A DNA stretch of 64,000 nucleotides from DATBGS01 sp036557885 (GCA_036557885.1 DATBGS010000108.1:3583-67582), one strand, 5' to 3'. Positions 25,644-34,781 are shown, counted from the stretch's first letter. Notes: generated from the sequence alone by a model not told the origin. Program-made: numbers and translations.

Positions 25644-26609
25644 TCAATAGCCAGTCAGCCGATCAATCATCCCCCGCTCCTTCGCCACACGCTCAATCCA
25701 GCGATAGAACAGGAATGACCCCACCGCGCAGACCGCCGCGCACAGCACCAGGATGAGGAAAAGCTGCCAGTTATCGAACTGCGCCAGAATCGGGCTGAGC
25801 GGGCCTGTGGTCGTGACACCGTTCTTGGTAAACGTTCCCGTCATAATGCCACCATTCAACGCCCGGCGCATCCCCTCCAGCCAGTACGTCACCGGCAGGC
25901 CCAGCGTCACCTGCTTCAGCACCGTCGGCAGAATATCTGGCGGGAAGTACGCCCCGCTAAAGAGCAGCAGCATGCCAGCCGTCACCTCGCCAATAGACTC
26001 GCCATGCCGCGCCACCACCAGCGCAATCCCCGCCAGGATAATGCCCAGGCTTGCCAGCACCACCATCCCCACCAGGAAATAGGCAATCAGCCAGCCCCAC
26101 TCCACCTGCCCAAAGTTGAGATGCAGGCCCAGGAACAGCACCCCGGTTGCCAGCAACACCAGCACGGTCAGCAGCGCCACACCAATCTTTGCCATCGCCC
26201 GGCCCACTAGATAGGCAAACTTGCGGGCGGGAGACGTATAGACGTATTTCAACATCTTATAGTTCTCCCGATCATCAAAGATCGTCCAGACCAGGCCAGA
26301 GATCGTCTGAATCACCAGCACAAAGAAGGCATTGCTGATATAGAGATATTGAAAGAAACTCCCGCCTGTTCCGCCCGCAATCACCTGATACATCACCACC
26401 AGAATCAGCGCGCTTGCCAGGGGACGCAAAATCGTAAAGCTAAAGAAGACAAACGGGTCAGCCCAGTTGCTCTCGATCTGCCAGCCCAGCCAGGCCGCCA
26501 CGCGAAACGTGCGCGTCACCTCGCGCAGCGTCAGGCGCCGCTCAGCGCGGGCCTGATCAGGCGCAGATTCAGTAAGCGACTGTTCTGGTTGCTCTAGTGT
26601 CTTTTGCAC
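25644..26609 (-). CDS. ABC-2 type transporter permease (C)
   Basis: The 321-residue protein has a polar ~55-residue N-terminus and six hydrophobic helices of the ABC-2 fold (WADPFVFFSFTILRPLASALILVVMYQVI early; TFKSGAYFPPDILP-like loop VKQVTLGLPVTYWLEGMRRAL near 245). ABC-2 permeases form export channels with ABC ATPases. Its TTT-like polar C-terminus ends RWIERVAKERGMIDRL. It is the last gene of a six-gene run; 28 bp separate it from permease B. Substrate unknown. Confidence 0.87.
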   Translation of the reverse strand: MQKTLEQPEQSLTESAPDQARAERRLTLREVTRTFRVAAWLGWQIESNWADPFVFFSFTILRPLASALILVVMYQVIAGGTGGSFFQYLYISNAFFVLVIQTISGLVWTIFDDRENYKMLKYVYTSPARKFAYLVGRAMAKIGVALLTVLVLLATGVLFLGLHLNFGQVEWGWLIAYFLVGMVVLASLGIILAGIALVVARHGESIGEVTAGMLLLFSGAYFPPDILPTVLKQVTLGLPVTYWLEGMRRALNGGIMTGTFTKNGVTTTGPLSPILAQFDNWQLFLILVLCAAVCAVGSFLFYRWIERVAKERGMIDRLTGY

Positions 26610-26637
26610 ACTGCCCTCTTTTCCTAGTGCCTGTAGC

Positions 26638-27489
26638 TTATTGCCAGCGCAGACTCAGCCTGGCCTCAATCTTTGCCAGCCGCTCCATACGCCTGAGCAT
26701 CCAATAGGCCGCCGCCACAAACACCACACCCATGCCCGCCAGAATCGCCACTTCCAGCCCTGGATGCAGCACTCCCACAATCTGCCCAGGAAAGAGCAAC
26801 TGGCGCAGCGCGTCCAGCGCAAAGCTCACCGGAATGATGGCCGAGAACAGCGTAATCACCCCTGGCAGCGTGTTAAACAGCTTGCTCAGTGGAAAGTTCA
26901 TGCCAGAGAGAAAGTAGGCTGGCTCGGTGAGCGAGAGCGACACCTGCCAGGCTTCGCGCCCCCACATCAGAAAGATCGAACTGAGCAGCATGCCCAGACC
27001 ATACAGCGCCACCATCGCCACCAGAAAGACCAGCAGGGCAAACCCCCACTGGCTGCCGTCCAGCGTCACGCCGTAGATCAGCGTGCCCACAATCGCAATC
27101 GTCGCCGCGCGCAGCGTCGTCATATACATCCCACCCACGCCCATACCCAGCAGAATCGCCATCAGCGACGTAGGTGCCATGATGTACAGTTCCAGGTTGC
27201 CCTGCTGCTTATCCCAATACAGTTGGGAAGCCATCATCCACAGGATATTCAGCCAGTAGGCCGCCATCGCGCCGCCCAGCACCACAAAGCCTACATAGGC
27301 TTTGGGCGCCCCCAGCGCGTAATACAGAAAGACAAAGGCCGACGTGTTGATCAGCGGCACCACAATCTCAAAGAAAATCCAGCTTAGCTCGCGGTTGGCC
27401 CCGCGCACACGCGGGTACGCGCGCGCAATAGCCGCCTGGAGAAACAACTGCACTCCGGTACTTTTCTGCACCTTTTGCCCCTTTCCCAA
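26638..27489 (-). CDS. ABC-2 type transporter permease (B)
   Basis: The 283-residue permease has an N-terminal amphipathic stretch, six helices and the ABC-2 loop with FLSGMNFPLSKLFNTLPGVI near 192. SWIFFEIVVPLINTSAFVFLYYAL is the first helix. It lies between permease C and the 376-residue ATPase, 38 bp after the ATPase stop. The start ATG at 27489 is followed by MGKGQKVQKSTG; a ribosome site is weak, consistent with translational coupling. Confidence 0.87.
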   Translation of the reverse strand: MGKGQKVQKSTGVQLFLQAAIARAYPRVRGANRELSWIFFEIVVPLINTSAFVFLYYALGAPKAYVGFVVLGGAMAAYWLNILWMMASQLYWDKQQGNLELYIMAPTSLMAILLGMGVGGMYMTTLRAATIAIVGTLIYGVTLDGSQWGFALLVFLVAMVALYGLGMLLSSIFLMWGREAWQVSLSLTEPAYFLSGMNFPLSKLFNTLPGVITLFSAIIPVSFALDALRQLLFPGQIVGVLHPGLEVAILAGMGVVFVAAAYWMLRRMERLAKIEARLSLRWQ

Positions 27490-27527
27490 AGCTCCTGACG
27501 CGCTCTCATCGCCCTCTTATCGCGCTC

Positions 27528-28658
27528 TCAGTCTTCAGCATGGTTGTCGTCGGCATCTTCCGCGCTCAGGCTGCGCCCAACCAGCGCCACAAACACATCT
27601 TCCAGCGTTGGCTCGTTCTTTTGCAGGCTGATGATGCTGCCGTTTTGTCCGGCCAGCGCGCTCACTACAGAGCTAATCGCCGCCTCATCGTGCAGGATAA
27701 ACTTGAGCAGATAGGCGCTCCCGCTCTCATCCGCCTCGCCTGTCACACGCACCACGCCCGGCGCGCGCCCCAATGCTTCCAGATCGCGCCCGCTGATGCC
27801 GCCCGCTTTGACCTCAAAGACCGGGTTCTTCTGAAGCAGCCGCTTGAGGTTGGCCGGAGTATCGCAGGCCAGCACCGCGCCATGATCAATGATGGCAATG
27901 CGATCACACAACTCGTCTGCCTCGGCCATGTAGTGCGTCGTCAGCAGCACCGTCCGCCCCGGATGCTCCTCCATCCACTGCCGCGTAAACTTGCGCACAA
28001 TGCGCGCGGCATTGATGTCCAGGCCCAGCGTCGGCTCATCCAGAAAGACCACGCTGGGGTCGGTGATAAAGCCGCGACAAAAGTTCATGCGCTGGCGCTG
28101 GCCTGTGCTCAGGCTGCTCACCCGCGCATTCGCCTTGTCCTCCATCTCCACCACCTTGAGCATCTGATCAATCTGCCGATTGGCCTCTTTCCAGGCCACA
28201 CCGTAGAACTGGCTAAACATCCACAGGTTCTCTTTGACTGTCAGAATACCGTAGCCGCTCGTTTCGCCGCCGCTGACCATATTGATACGGCGTCGCACCG
28301 CATCAGCCTGCTTGACGACATCATAGCCGTCCACGTAGCACGTCCCGCCGCTGGGGGCCAGCAGCGTCGTCAAAATCTTGATCAGCGTCGTCTTCCCCGC
28401 CCCGTTTGGCCCCAGCAAGCCAAACAACTCCCCCTGATACACCTCCAGGTTGACGCCGCTCAGCGCCACCAGCGTCTTCTGCTTTTCGCCCTTGCTGTTC
28501 TTGTGCTTGCGCACTTTATAGATGCGGCTGACGTTTTCCGTCTTGATCGCCAGTGGGCGGGCATCGCCTGATTGAGCGGGTTGCTCAGTCGGCAGAAGAT
28601 CGGCTTGCTGGTTCACTCCTTGAGGACCGTCTATCAAGGCATCGGATGTGTTGGGCAT
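27528..28658 (-). CDS. ABC transporter ATP-binding protein (2)
   Basis: The 376-residue ATPase has Walker A GPNGAGKTT near 83, a C-loop SLSTGQRQRMNF near 180 in place of the usual LSGGQ, Walker B VVFLDEPTLGLD near 203 and the H-loop TTHYMAEADEL. An N-terminal ~40-residue arm and a C-terminal ~75-residue extension (GGISGRDLEALGRAPGVVR) match drug/antibiotic-export (DrrA/NodI-type) subunits. An 11-bp hairpin with no T-run lies just upstream (28686-28714). It should pair with permeases A-C. Confidence 0.9.
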   Translation of the reverse strand: MPNTSDALIDGPQGVNQQADLLPTEQPAQSGDARPLAIKTENVSRIYKVRKHKNSKGEKQKTLVALSGVNLEVYQGELFGLLGPNGAGKTTLIKILTTLLAPSGGTCYVDGYDVVKQADAVRRRINMVSGGETSGYGILTVKENLWMFSQFYGVAWKEANRQIDQMLKVVEMEDKANARVSSLSTGQRQRMNFCRGFITDPSVVFLDEPTLGLDINAARIVRKFTRQWMEEHPGRTVLLTTHYMAEADELCDRIAIIDHGAVLACDTPANLKRLLQKNPVFEVKAGGISGRDLEALGRAPGVVRVTGEADESGSAYLLKFILHDEAAISSVVSALAGQNGSIISLQKNEPTLEDVFVALVGRSLSAEDADDNHAED

Positions 28659-28685
28659 ACGTGTGCTAACTCCTTTGGCGCATCG

Positions 28686-28714
28686 TCCACCTGCCCAGCA
28701 GATGGGCAGGTGGA
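28686..28714 (-). other. Intercistronic hairpin between permease A and ATPase 2
   Basis: Inverted repeat 28686-28696 with 28704-28714 (11 pairs), 7-base loop, no T-run; likely an mRNA stabilising or processing stem. Confidence 0.45.
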
Positions 28715-28784
28715 TAAGACGCCTGCTCTGTCATCGTTGTCACTCGCTATCGTCATCTGGCACCAGCGCCAGAAGGAAGAAAGC

Positions 28785-29639
28785 TTAGCCGTTGCGCTTG
28801 AGCTTGCCAGTGCGCTTGGCGTAGCGCTCGGCCCGACGGAAGACCCACAACCCCACCGGAATACTGATCACCCCGGCAATCAACAAGGGCCAGATGTCGC
28901 CCCACAGGGCCGTCAGAGGTTGATCGTGCAGGATGCCCTCGCGCATCCCATCCAGCACATACGTCGCCGGAGAGATACGCGCAATCGGCTGCATCCAGCC
29001 AGGCAGCACGCTGATGGGGTAATAGACACCGGAGACAAGCAGAATCAACGCGCGCACAATGTAGGCCATCTGAGCGCCGCGCTCGGTGTAGAGCAGCGGC
29101 AGCACCGCCGCCATAATGCCAAAGCCAATGAAAGAAATGCTGCCAATCAGCAGCATGCCAAAACCCGTCAGCACATTCGCATGGCTTAGGTCCAGATGAA
29201 AGAAGAAGCTCACCACCACCAACTGCACCGCCACAAACAACAAACCATGCACAACGGCAAAGAGGCAGCTTCCCAGCAGATGCGTCAGGCGCGCAATCGG
29301 CGCCATAAAGGTATACTCAATCGTCCCCTCCCAGCGCTCAATCGTGATCGTCTCCGTCACCTGATCAAAGGCCACGCTCAGGTAACTCCAGACCACCGTC
29401 CCAATCAGCAGATAGAGAATCAAGAAGTCGGTGTCAATCTTGACCCCGGTAATCAACTGCGCGCTGGCGCCAATGTAGGTCACGCTGATCGCGTTGACAA
29501 TGTTATAGACCAACCAGACCAATTCCCACGCCCAATAGCGCTTGGTCAGGTTCCAGTTGCGTTCAAAAAAGGCATACGAGGCGCGCGCATTGCGCACCAT
29601 GCCTGCGGGTAAAGCCATACGTGTTGTTTCCTCCTGCAA
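28785..29639 (-). CDS. ABC-2 type transporter permease (A)
   Basis: The 284-residue permease has six helices, with WELVWLVYNIVNAISVTYI as the first and the ABC-2 motif LILLVSGVYYPISVLPGWMQP near 199. TLSLASYV-type loops are absent, so it is not a NodJ copy of B. It is 126 bp before ATPase 2 and 167 bp after the unknown protein. GAGGAAACAACACGT precedes the ATG. Substrate unknown. Confidence 0.88.
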   Translation of the reverse strand: MQEETTRMALPAGMVRNARASYAFFERNWNLTKRYWAWELVWLVYNIVNAISVTYIGASAQLITGVKIDTDFLILYLLIGTVVWSYLSVAFDQVTETITIERWEGTIEYTFMAPIARLTHLLGSCLFAVVHGLLFVAVQLVVVSFFFHLDLSHANVLTGFGMLLIGSISFIGFGIMAAVLPLLYTERGAQMAYIVRALILLVSGVYYPISVLPGWMQPIARISPATYVLDGMREGILHDQPLTALWGDIWPLLIAGVISIPVGLWVFRRAERYAKRTGKLKRNG

Positions 29640-29806
29640 TAACGCCTATCGGAGGCATTGCTCTGCCATAACGCCCAACGGAGGCATCCCTGCACTGACG
29701 CGAGTTCATCCTTGCTCACCAACGGGCGATTCAGCCCCGCTCAGGAATGCCGCGCGAGCGCGGCACCCCTCAACGAAGCGCTGAAAGTGAAGTTGACGTG
29801 GGCCAG
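29640..29806 (-). other. Intercistronic region with short repeats
   Basis: Holds two ~22-bp imperfect direct repeats (TAACGCC...CGGAGGCAT) at about 29638-29690 and a 7-bp hairpin (29748-29765). No gene seen. Confidence 0.35.
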
Positions 29807-30451
29807 CTAGACCAGGACCGGCACATCCTGGCAGCTTTCCACCTCCAACAGCAGCTCCTCCAGAAAGAGGCAGCGCTCCAGAGGCAGATTGCACAGCGTC
29901 CGAGGCCCCCGGCGCAGTTGTGCCAGATACCACAGCCGATCTAGCTTCGTTGGATTGCCAAACGGCTCCGGCTCAGCCAGAATCTGCTGCCAGGTTTCGC
30001 GGATGTCATCCGTCACCAACTCCAGCAGCATCTCGGTATCCTCCGCCCAGAAGGCCAGGAACGCCGCGATGATGGCCTGCTCCACCGGAGCAACGCTTGA
30101 CTCTTCCACCAGACCCACCAGCACCGCCTCAACCGCCTGCCGCTCCGCGCTGGTAAAGCGCTCGCGCCCGGCATACAACCGGATGAACAGCGCCTCCCAC
30201 CAGCGCCCGTAGACCGGCTCGCGGACCAGATGCTCCAGAATGGCGGGCCAATAGTAGCCCATACTTTCGTGATCAAAGTGCCCGGTCTGTGTGCAAACCC
30301 ACTCCAACTGCGCGCCGCTTAGAGCGCTCCGGGGAGTCGCCCAGATCGCGCGCACCTCGGCCTCGTGAATCACACATCCCTCACACACAACATATGATTG
30401 CTGATGGCGGGCAAAGGCCCGACGCATCGTTCGTAACCTGTTATCGAGCAT
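29807..30451 (-). CDS. Unknown protein inside the ABC export cluster
   Basis: The ATG at 30451 (MLDNRLRTMRRAF) has AAAGGAGGAG upstream and gives 214 residues. I do not recognise the family. It is alpha-helical and acidic overall, with two early Cys (VCEGCVIHEAEVRAIW near 23-38), a Trp-rich segment (YYWPAIL, YGRWWEALF) and a C-terminal Leu/Glu-rich end. No signal peptide or membrane helix is seen. Its location between two ABC genes on the same strand suggests a cytoplasmic accessory or regulator of the exporter; CxxC could bind metal. A paralogue is not obvious nearby. Confidence 0.7.
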   Translation of the reverse strand: MLDNRLRTMRRAFARHQQSYVVCEGCVIHEAEVRAIWATPRSALSGAQLEWVCTQTGHFDHESMGYYWPAILEHLVREPVYGRWWEALFIRLYAGRERFTSAERQAVEAVLVGLVEESSVAPVEQAIIAAFLAFWAEDTEMLLELVTDDIRETWQQILAEPEPFGNPTKLDRLWYLAQLRRGPRTLCNLPLERCLFLEELLLEVESCQDVPVLV

Positions 30452-30582
30452 TGCTCGCTCCTCCTTTGATAAACTCGCTTGATACAACCGTTTCGCAGAT
30501 CACCAGGAGGAGCAGGGCCAGCAGCCCGACCAGTGCGTTGCAGCACGCGCTTGCGAAGCTCTCGCTTGCGCTGTCAAGCGCC

Positions 30583-31581
30583 CTAGTCGTCGCTCTCCTC
30601 GTCCTCCTCGCCCTCGTACTCTTCCCAGTTCCGCCCGGTATAGTGCATAAAGACATCGTGTAAGCTCGCAGGACCACTCTTGCCCTCCAGGAGCGCCACC
30701 TGGCGCTTCAGTTCAGTCGGAGTATCCATCGCTACAATCCGTCCACCGTCAATGATCGCAATCCGATCACACAGCGCGTCCGCCTCATCCATGTCATGCG
30801 TCGTCAACAAGATCGTCGCATCGTGCGTATCGCGCAGTTCGCGCACAAAGACCTGCACATCCGCCTTTGAGCGCGGGTCCAGCCCCGTCGTCGGCTCATC
30901 CAACAGCAGCAGCACCGGCGCTGTCAGGAACGCCCTGGCAATCGCCACCTTCTGCTGCATCCCACGCGACATATTCTCCAGCCCCTGCGAGATGCGATCA
31001 GGCTTAATCCCCAGCCGCGTCAGAATCGCGTAAATCTCCTGTTTCGCCTGCTCACCAGGCATCCCATATAAACGCGCCGCGTAGATCAGATTCTCATATG
31101 GACTCAGCTTCTTAAAGAACGCCGCATCCACACTCACCCGATTGATCAACTGCTGCACCCGACGCTCATCCCGCTGCACATCGTAGCCAAAAATGCGCAC
31201 CGTCCCCGCGTCTGGTTCCAGCAAAGTCGAGATCAGCCGGATAAAGGTTGACTTCCCCGAACCGTTTGACCCCAGCACTCCAAAGATCTCGCGCCGCTTC
31301 ACCGTCAGCGTCACATCCTCCACCGCCCGCACGACCCGCGCGCTATTCTTCTCCTTGCCGTCCTGCCCGCGTCTTGCCCCCAGGCCCTTCAGCTTGGAAA
31401 CCAGCGAGCGTTGTTTATAGAAACGCTTGGAGGCATGTGAAACCACCAGCGCGTCTTCTTGCATCAGTTCGGGTGTTATCTCAATCAACCCACGTTTTGT
31501 CGCAAGCGTGGGTGTTACTTCCCTCTGTTGAGTTGATACCTGCTCGGCATCCTGTTCTAAGGAACGCTGGCTGACTGCCAC
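30583..31581 (-). CDS. ABC transporter ATP-binding protein (1)
   Basis: I use the GTG at 31581 (MAVSQRSLE), which is preceded by AGGAGG at six bases; the ATG at 31605 has none. The 332-residue ATPase has Walker A GSNGSGKST near 102, C-loop NMSRGMQQKVAIAR (not LSGGQ), Walker B LLLLDEPTTGLD near 223 and H-loop TTHDMDEADAL. The N-terminal ~40 residues are Glu/Gln/Thr-rich, and the tail is very acidic (EEYEGEEDEESDD). It is first in the cluster and is separated from the unknown gene by 131 bp. Confidence 0.9.
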   Translation of the reverse strand: MAVSQRSLEQDAEQVSTQQREVTPTLATKRGLIEITPELMQEDALVVSHASKRFYKQRSLVSKLKGLGARRGQDGKEKNSARVVRAVEDVTLTVKRREIFGVLGSNGSGKSTFIRLISTLLEPDAGTVRIFGYDVQRDERRVQQLINRVSVDAAFFKKLSPYENLIYAARLYGMPGEQAKQEIYAILTRLGIKPDRISQGLENMSRGMQQKVAIARAFLTAPVLLLLDEPTTGLDPRSKADVQVFVRELRDTHDATILLTTHDMDEADALCDRIAIIDGGRIVAMDTPTELKRQVALLEGKSGPASLHDVFMHYTGRNWEEYEGEEDEESDD

Positions 31582-31838
31582 AATACACCTCCTGAGCCGC
31601 TTCATTGCGGGCCGGGCAACTGCCCTTGAGCGTAGTTCCTATCTAGTACGAATTCTTTTTAGCTCACCCATTTCCGGTACTTGGGCGCTTGCCAAAGACC
31701 CTCTTCTGCCACACCGCAACCTCCTCTCCATCTTCCCCTATCTCTTTGTGTACCATTGACACCTCACCGCGTGAATGTCCGTTTGGACAGACTTCCAACT
31801 GATCTTCCGTACTACTCACCTCGCGCTGTTCTACTCTT
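31582..31838 (-). other. Leader of the ABC export operon
   Basis: About 250 nt of predicted untranslated leader before the first ATPase. A short ORF in it has no ribosome site and starts within the promoter, so I do not call it. No recognisable riboswitch. Confidence 0.4.
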
Positions 31839-31867
31839 ATTGTAGCAGAAATCATTTATTAAAGCAA
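31839..31867 (-). promoter_or_regulatory. Promoter of the ABC export operon
   Basis: Minus strand: TTGCTT (31862-31867), 17-bp spacer, TACAAT (31839-31844). Predicted start near 31832. The flanking 40 bases are very AT-rich (an UP-element-like stretch). Confidence 0.6.
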
Positions 31868-32074
31868 ATACACATATTTATTTTTAATATATTCCCCGAT
31901 GCCTGCCACACGTAAGACATACTCTGGCTGCGGGACACACAATCGCTCGGAGAAGACACGTCTGCCTGGGTTGGCCGTTTGGGTGGGAAGTGTCCAGAGA
32001 GGACACAAAAAACCGCAGGCATTCGCGTGTTCCGGGTGCCCACGGTGCAGGAGCTTGTTACGATGGCCTACAAA
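31868..32074. other. Intergenic region with inverted repeats
   Basis: No gene is supported. An AT-rich patch (31868-31895), GTGTCC-AGAGA-GGACAC (31990-32006) and an 8-bp inverted pair ATGCCTGC / GCAGGCAT are present. Confidence 0.35.
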
Positions 32075-32221
32075 TCAAGGGTCAAAAAGGCAAGCTACCT
32101 GTGAGATGGGCACACTACGGCCAGTTTGGCCCCCGCCGCCCGGAAGCGTAAGCAGTCCGGCGAAGGGTGCAAAGGTGCCAGGCCGCACAATACCGCAGCC
32201 AAAGTTTGCATAGCTTTGCAT
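32075..32221 (-). CDS. Possible 48-residue small protein with strong expression signals
   Basis: This short frame starts MQSYANFGCGIV and ends QVACLFDP; it holds two Cys, a PGGGG run and no hydrophobic helix or known domain. Support comes from signals: a near-consensus promoter (32252-32281) puts the transcript start near 32245 and an AGGAG ribosome site (32230-32234) stands 8 nt before the ATG. The same minus strand leads on towards the ABC operon. I see no family match; it could also be an untranslated RNA or a leader. Confidence 0.45.
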   Translation of the reverse strand: MQSYANFGCGIVRPGTFAPFAGLLTLPGGGGQTGRSVPISQVACLFDP

Positions 32222-32251
32222 CAGCCCATCTCCTTTCGTCAAAGTATATCT

Positions 32252-32281
32252 AGTATACGGCATTGGAGCCGAAAAAGTCAA
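32252..32281 (-). promoter_or_regulatory. Near-consensus promoter of the small ORF
   Basis: Minus strand: TTGACT (32276-32281), 18-bp spacer, TATACT (32252-32257). Predicted start near 32245. Confidence 0.7.
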
Positions 32282-32387
32282 GAGCTTGCCGGGGCAATTT
32301 TAGATAGTCATTCCTGGCCTCTTCACATTGCTCCCGGCTCTGTCGCTAAAAAGACACCGCCTGGTTTGCTGGGTTGATACCCACGCT

Positions 32388-32426
32388 TACACGGCTGATC
32401 TACACGGCTGATCTACACTGCTGATC
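32388..32426. repeat. Three tandem 13-bp repeats at the end of the transglutaminase gene
   Basis: TACACGGCTGATC twice (32388-32400, 32401-32413) and TACACTGCTGATC once (32414-32426). The third copy holds the last codons and the stop of the transglutaminase-like gene. Confidence 0.8.
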
Positions 32427-34761
32427 GTCTCCGGCGACGCGAGGCAAGCGCGCGCATCCAATCCAGCGGATTCAGCGAGGGCCGTCGCATCAACGCCCGC
32501 ACCAGCCCACCGCGCAAACGCATCCAGAGCTGGCGCAGCTCCTCCTGAATGCCCGTGCCCTGTGCTGGCGCTCCCCACCGTTCGCGCACATACAACTCTC
32601 CCAGCCGCTGAAGCGGCTCCGCCTGCACCGGCAGCCGCTGCTGCAACTCCTCGATATACTCAAACGGCGTTTGCGCCCGCTTCGGCTTAAATCCCGCCCA
32701 GCTTGCCAGCAGCGTCACCCGGCCAAAGGTTTGCGCCACCGGACTCAATCCCCGGAAGCGCCGCTGCCACCAGACCGAACTGCTACCCAGCAGCAAGAGC
32801 AGCACTGCCGCCGTGCCGCCCGCGCCCAGCAGCAAGCGAAAACCCAGATCAGCTTGTGCGTTATTTGGGTTGGTGCTGCCAGTGGACGTATCCCCTGGAT
32901 CAATATCTGGTGGTGGTTTGGACGGTCTGGGCGTCACCGAGCCGCCTTGAGGTGTTCCAGAGCCAGTCGCGGTCACGCTGGGCAAAGGCCGCTCAACCGG
33001 ATTAAAACTGGCCGAAGGCTCAAAGTTAATCCAGCCGTAATCGCCAAAGTAAATCTGCGCCCAGGTATGCGCGTCTGTCCCCTTGACCACAAACTCATTG
33101 GTCTTCGTATCATAGTTTCCAGCCGTGTATCCAGAGGCCACCCGCGCAGGCATCCCCAACAGACGCGCCATCATCACCATCGCGCTGGCAAAGAAGGTGC
33201 AGAACCCCTTCTTCTCGTGAAACAAGAACCACGACACCGCATCTTGGTTGCCTGGCGGCTGGTCGTTATGCGCGCTGTAATCATAATGCCCCCGCAGATA
33301 GTCTTCCAGCGCCACCGCCATATCATACATGTTCGTGGCTCCTGAACTGCTTACGATCTGGTGCGCCAGGTCCGACACACGCGGGTCATTCAGCAGATCG
33401 TTGGGCACCTGCGTATAGCGCCGCACCAGCGGGTCTTGGGAGTCATCAGGCAAGGGCACCTGGCGCAGATGGCCCTCATCTGCTGTTGAAACATAAGAAG
33501 TGGCCGTATAGTGCTGCCCAGGAACCAGCGGGTCATGCGAATACCAGGAGGTATACCCTCCAACATTGCCCGTTACGCGAATCGGGATGCTAAACGAAGC
33601 CGGTTGAGCCGCCGCAAAGACAAAATACTGTCCGGGCGCCCCCAGCGGCGGATTGACCACCTTGATATTCTGGCGAATTTCGTTATAAAGCTGGCTCTCT
33701 GGATTCATATGCTGGTTTGCCGCCAATGTTTGCGGCTGATCACCAGTAGACCAGGTATGCCCATCAAAATGATCCTGTGTAATCGCCACCAGATACTGGT
33801 TGGAAACATCGGACGTATAGGTCATGATGGTGATATTGGGCAGGTCCACATTGCCCGTCAACTGAAGCTGCGTCCCAAAGTACGCCACCGAGCCAGGGCC
33901 GCCGCTCACCTGAAACAACCTGTTCCAGAACTGCTGCACCGAAACCCAGGGATTACTGGCGCCATCCCAGATGTCCGATACGGTGGAACTTACACCCCCA
34001 GATGGCAAAAACCAGCTCAGGATCATGATGGCAATCGAGAAGATCAACCCGGCCAGCATAAAATCCCAGCCCATATCCGGGGCATAGCGCAGCGAGCGCC
34101 GCCGCCACTGGCGATAGCCCTCCACCAGATTCGAGCGCACCAGCAGCAGCAGCGTCGCCAGCAAAAAGATCACCAGATAGATCAGCCCTTTGGACCCATC
34201 TGTATACGCCAGATTAATCAGCAAAACAATCGCGGTGGCAATAGCTACCAGCCAGGGGCGGCGGGCTTGAAACACCAGCCACGCGCTCACATAGGCCAGA
34301 ATAAAACTCAGCACCGCCAGAAACAACAAAAACATTACATCATCATTGGTATCCACATTGGGCGTAAAGGCTTTATGCAGCCAGTCGGTAAAATGGCCCC
34401 ACAGACCGCCCAGCGTACCACCCGGCACACCTCGCGCCGTTTCCCAAAAGGCAAAGAAAATGCCCGCCCCAACCAGAACCCAATGAATCAGCAAGCGCGG
34501 CACCTGATGCTGCTTGGCCGCAAGTAGCCCCAGCACCAGACCAGTTCCAGTCGTCCAGGTCAGAATGCCCAGGCCAATCGTCCAGCCCACAGCCTGAATA
34601 CTCCACACCGCGCTGTAAATGACGAAGCCCAACAAAATAAGCGTTGACCAGCCCTCTTCTGGTCGCAGCGGCAGCCTGCGCCACCAGTTCTTAGCAGCAG
34701 GAGGCTCTGACTCAGCAGGTATAGCCGCACGTTTAGGGGAAGGTTGAAGGGTGGTCTGCAT
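32413..34761 (-). CDS. Transglutaminase-like membrane protein (TgpA/DUF3488 type)
   Basis: The 782-residue protein begins with about six membrane helices (residues ~33-260), a large extracytoplasmic part, and the transglutaminase-like core at about 500-600: KGFCTFFASAMVMMARLLGMPARVASGYTAG holds the Cys, then DAHTWAQIYF (His) and WINFEPSA. One more helix at about 660-690 and a DUF4129-like tail end it. This is the usual partner of MoxR and DUF58 proteins; the operon order here is moxR, DUF58, this gene. The function is unproven: a periplasmic protein-modifying or cell-wall enzyme is inferred. A Pro/Thr-rich linker lies near 620-650. Confidence 0.88.
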   Translation of the reverse strand: MQTTLQPSPKRAAIPAESEPPAAKNWWRRLPLRPEEGWSTLILLGFVIYSAVWSIQAVGWTIGLGILTWTTGTGLVLGLLAAKQHQVPRLLIHWVLVGAGIFFAFWETARGVPGGTLGGLWGHFTDWLHKAFTPNVDTNDDVMFLLFLAVLSFILAYVSAWLVFQARRPWLVAIATAIVLLINLAYTDGSKGLIYLVIFLLATLLLLVRSNLVEGYRQWRRRSLRYAPDMGWDFMLAGLIFSIAIMILSWFLPSGGVSSTVSDIWDGASNPWVSVQQFWNRLFQVSGGPGSVAYFGTQLQLTGNVDLPNITIMTYTSDVSNQYLVAITQDHFDGHTWSTGDQPQTLAANQHMNPESQLYNEIRQNIKVVNPPLGAPGQYFVFAAAQPASFSIPIRVTGNVGGYTSWYSHDPLVPGQHYTATSYVSTADEGHLRQVPLPDDSQDPLVRRYTQVPNDLLNDPRVSDLAHQIVSSSGATNMYDMAVALEDYLRGHYDYSAHNDQPPGNQDAVSWFLFHEKKGFCTFFASAMVMMARLLGMPARVASGYTAGNYDTKTNEFVVKGTDAHTWAQIYFGDYGWINFEPSASFNPVERPLPSVTATGSGTPQGGSVTPRPSKPPPDIDPGDTSTGSTNPNNAQADLGFRLLLGAGGTAAVLLLLLGSSSVWWQRRFRGLSPVAQTFGRVTLLASWAGFKPKRAQTPFEYIEELQQRLPVQAEPLQRLGELYVRERWGAPAQGTGIQEELRQLWMRLRGGLVRALMRRPSLNPLDWMRALASRRRRRSAV

Positions 34762-34781
34762 GCGTGCATCTCACTTCCTGA

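Noticed and set aside
31664..31855. 63-codon minus-strand frame in the ABC leader (contains CPNGH)
   Set aside because: The ATG overlaps the promoter spacer, so it would not be on the transcript; no ribosome site.
31852..32043. 63-codon minus-strand frame
   Set aside because: No ribosome site or similarity; lies over AT-rich promoter DNA.
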